DNA of 8,009 nt. It comes from Megasphaera sp. UBA5897 (GTDB taxonomy: Bacteria > Bacillota > Negativicutes > Veillonellales > Megasphaeraceae). The DNA is taken from contig DJEN01000011.1 of NCBI GenBank assembly GCA_002431345.1, forward strand, positions 1 through 8,009. Reading direction: 5' to 3'. Positions 6,779 to 8,009 of the stretch are shown in pieces. The notes under the pieces were generated by a model. That model was not told where the DNA came from and searched no databases. It saw nothing but the letters and a program-made list of their open reading frames with translations. The position numbers were made by a program, and so were the translations under genes. Position 1 is the first letter of the stretch; each line of letters starts with the position of its first letter.

Positions 6779-7740
6779 TGTCCTCCCTGCCCGTATAAGC
6801 AGTCTGCCATATATGTCATAGCATCACCAATACGGCTGCCCGGATTGACCGTAAACAAATCCATCGGCAGTTCATAGATGCGGCCGTTTTTGACAGCTGC
6901 CGTCTGATTCCACGCTTCGTTGGTCTGCATTTGTTCTTTGAAACGAGCCATCATTTCCGGTGTATTGCCCATGGAAATAATAAAAATAACTTCCGGATCT
7001 TGTTTGACAACATATTCCAAACTCAGCGGAATAAACTGGCCCTGCAGCGATGTATCCAAATCGGCAATATTGACGCCATGCAGCCGTTTGAGCAAATCAC
7101 CGGAAAAGGTCGAGCTGCCTGCCATATTATTGCTTTCCGGATTGCTGAACAAAATCAGCGTTTTAGGTCCTTGCTTTCCTGCCGTCTTGGCTGCAGCGTC
7201 TTCACACTGCTTGGTAATGGCATCTATTTTTGCCTGCGCAGTTTTTTCATCACCTGTCAGTTCTCCAAAGAACTGCAGGGTCTTGAGCGTATCTTCATAA
7301 TTGTCCAGCGAATTAATGTACAAAGGAATATGATTTTGTTCCAGTGTTTCTCTCAGCTGATTATGAAACGGTACGTTGACGCCAATAACCAAATCCGGCT
7401 TTAAGGACAAAATCGTTTCGACATTTGGCGAATGAATAATACCTACTTCCGGTACACCTTCTGTTGCTTTGGCCAGCTCCGGCGACAGCGATTTCGAAGT
7501 TGGTTTGCCAACAACAGCCTCTTTACCGCCTGCTGCTACATACATATCCATGTTGGACACATTCAAAAACACGACATGTTTCGGATGTACAGGAATTTCC
7601 ATCGTTTTTCCCGTACTGTCTGTCACCTGTCGTACTGCCGTGTCAGCGGCAGCCGTATCACCTCGCATCATCATATAAGCAATACCTCCAAATAAACACA
7701 CGATGACAGCGAAGACAACATATAAAATAGTTTTTCGCAA
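6775..7740 (-). CDS. Iron-chelate/haem ABC transporter substrate-binding protein (BtuF/FecB/FhuD type)
   Basis: This 321-residue protein would be the periplasmic ligand carrier for the importer encoded directly downstream. It starts at a TTG codon with AGGAGG 7 nt upstream, and no ATG lies nearby in frame. Residues 4-25 form a hydrophobic segment after MRK. C15 is preceded by V-I-V, which is not a lipobox, so the protein looks membrane-anchored or signal-peptidase-I processed (possible site in the Ala-rich stretch near 30-35). The mature part shows the class III binding-protein layout: an N-terminal lobe with HPKHVVFLN (52-60), GGKEAVVG (71-78) and NVETILSLKPDLVIG (106-120), a long linking helix region (about 150-185), and a C-terminal lobe ending in the typical AVKNGRIYELP (282-292). 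E74 is a candidate for the acidic residue that docks on the permease. It is the first gene behind the Fur-like promoter, and its stop overlaps the permease start (ATGA). The family call is firm; haem, siderophore or another chelate cannot be told apart from sequence. Confidence 0.93.
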   Translation of the reverse strand: MRKTILYVVFAVIVCLFGGIAYMMMRGDTAAADTAVRQVTDSTGKTMEIPVHPKHVVFLNVSNMDMYVAAGGKEAVVGKPTSKSLSPELAKATEGVPEVGIIHSPNVETILSLKPDLVIGVNVPFHNQLRETLEQNHIPLYINSLDNYEDTLKTLQFFGELTGDEKTAQAKIDAITKQCEDAAAKTAGKQGPKTLILFSNPESNNMAGSSTFSGDLLKRLHGVNIADLDTSLQGQFIPLSLEYVVKQDPEVIFIISMGNTPEMMARFKEQMQTNEAWNQTAAVKNGRIYELPMDLFTVNPGSRIGDAMTYMADCLYGQGGQ

Positions 7741-7747
7741 TGCAATC

Positions 7748-7753
7748 CCTCCT
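7748..7753 (-). promoter_or_regulatory. Ribosome binding site that fixes a TTG start
   Basis: AGGAGG lies 7 nt before the TTG codon at 7740, an ideal spacing. It supports TTG as the real start of the substrate-binding protein gene. The next in-frame methionines (residues 23-25) would remove the hydrophobic export segment. Confidence 0.8.
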
Positions 7754-7761
7754 CAAAAATA

Positions 7762-7791
7762 GCAGCCTCCCGATAGGACGCTGCCTTTTTT
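7762..7791. terminator. Terminator-like hairpin in the leader of the uptake operon
   Basis: GCAGC (7762-7766) pairs with GCTGC (7780-7784), followed by one C-C mismatch, three further pairs and a CGATA loop. On the plus strand it is followed by six T (7786-7791). On the minus strand it is followed by TATTTTT and then the AGGAGG site. It could act as a two-way terminator insulating the locus, a leader attenuator, or a 5' mRNA stabiliser. The stem is short, and no competing antiterminator was seen. Confidence 0.5.
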
Positions 7792-7797
7792 CTTAAG

Positions 7798-7816
7798 TAT
7801 ATCAAGAATCATTATC
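7798..7816 (-). promoter_or_regulatory. Fur-box-like operator
   Basis: The minus-strand 19-mer GATAATGATTCTTGATATA matches the classical Fur consensus GATAATGATAATCATTATC at 13 of 19 positions, with the first nine bases identical. It begins 4 bp downstream of the predicted -10 and covers the predicted start site, where a bound repressor would block initiation. Iron-responsive repression by Fur is consistent with every gene in the operon. The right half-site is poor, so another metalloregulator with an AT-rich site is possible. Confidence 0.62.
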
Positions 7817-7820
7817 TAAT

Positions 7821-7849
7821 ATGATACCAAATACCTTGTTCTTTGTCTA
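7821..7849 (-). promoter_or_regulatory. Sigma-70-type promoter of the iron/haem uptake operon
   Basis: On the minus strand TAGACA (7849-7844, 5 of 6 to TTGACA) and TATCAT (7826-7821, 5 of 6 to TATAAT) are separated by exactly 17 nt. Transcription would start near 7814, giving a leader of roughly 75 nt before the TTG start of the binding-protein gene. It is the best promoter match seen in the control region and coincides with a Fur-like operator. Assignment is by sequence match only. Confidence 0.7.
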
Positions 7850-7850
7850 C

Positions 7851-7879
7851 GTTATTTTGCTGTTTTATGCAAAATTAAC
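7851..7879. repeat. Inverted repeat just upstream of the operon promoter
   Basis: GTTATTTTGC (7851-7860) and GCAAAATTAAC (7869-7879) form a 10-bp dyad with one bulged T and an 8-nt loop. It sits immediately upstream of the -35 box at 7844-7849. Neither side has a T tract, so a terminator is unlikely. It could be a second regulator site, or a chance dyad in AT-rich DNA. Confidence 0.35.
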
Positions 7880-8009
7880 CATAATTACCTTGCCAGTTAT
7901 TGCAAATAATTTTCTTTTTATCTTTGTAGCATATCAGTCATTGTCTTATTTTTCTCAGAAAACAAGATAAAAATTTACCATATCCTGTATTCTTTATTTA
8001 TATACATTA
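7880..8009. other. AT-rich non-coding stretch at the right edge
   Basis: No convincing reading frame, RNA gene or strong promoter pair was seen in these 130 bases. They are rich in T and A runs and probably form the upstream part of the intergenic region before the operon. The neighbouring gene to the right is outside the window. Confidence 0.5.

Noticed and set aside
7741..8009. Cobalamin riboswitch upstream of a BtuCDF-like importer
   Set aside because: No B12-box-like sequence or multi-stem layout was seen, the predicted leader is only about 75 nt, and a Fur-like site is present instead.

Overview
The window appears to come from a diderm Firmicute (Negativicutes, perhaps close to Megasphaera or another Veillonellales genus). 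The clues are an outer-membrane TonB-dependent receptor, which requires an outer membrane, combined with strong AGGAGG-type ribosome binding sites, a TTG start, mid-range GC and dense single-strand packing. The taxonomic call is inference; no rRNA or tRNA is present to anchor it.

All six genes lie on the minus strand, so transcription runs from high to low coordinates. The right end (7741-8009) is an AT-rich control region. It holds a good sigma-70-type promoter, a Fur-box-like sequence over the predicted transcription start, and a short hairpin in the leader. Next come a substrate-binding protein (7740-6775, TTG start), a FecCD/BtuC-type permease (6778-5765) and a FecE/BtuD-type ATPase (5768-4980), each joined to the next by a 4-nt ATGA overlap. 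A 115-bp spacer with a perfect 10-bp stem-loop follows. Then come a TonB-dependent receptor (4864-2825) and a ChaN-family haem-binding protein (2837-1881), which overlap by 13 nt. After a 130-bp gap holding a long imperfect hairpin, the last gene encodes an ABC exporter half-transporter (1750-38). Bases 1-37 hold nothing recognisable.

Read together, the first five genes form one complete iron-chelate uptake route. The receptor would move the ligand across the outer membrane, ChaN would bind haem at or beyond that membrane, the binding protein would carry the ligand through the periplasm, and the permease/ATPase pair would import it to the cytoplasm. ChaN makes haem the most likely substrate, and the Fur-like operator suggests iron repression. 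Siderophore or other chelate uptake is not excluded. No tonB/exbB/exbD, haem oxygenase or siderophore synthesis gene is in the window. The terminal exporter may belong to the same transcript or be a separate unit; the hairpin before it makes this uncertain.

This is mainly a recognisable iron/haem uptake locus, not a wholly new system. The points most worth a second look are the regulatory architecture (Fur box at the start site, leader hairpin, mid-operon stem-loop), the apparently non-lipoprotein ChaN with an ambiguous start, and the histidines of the receptor.
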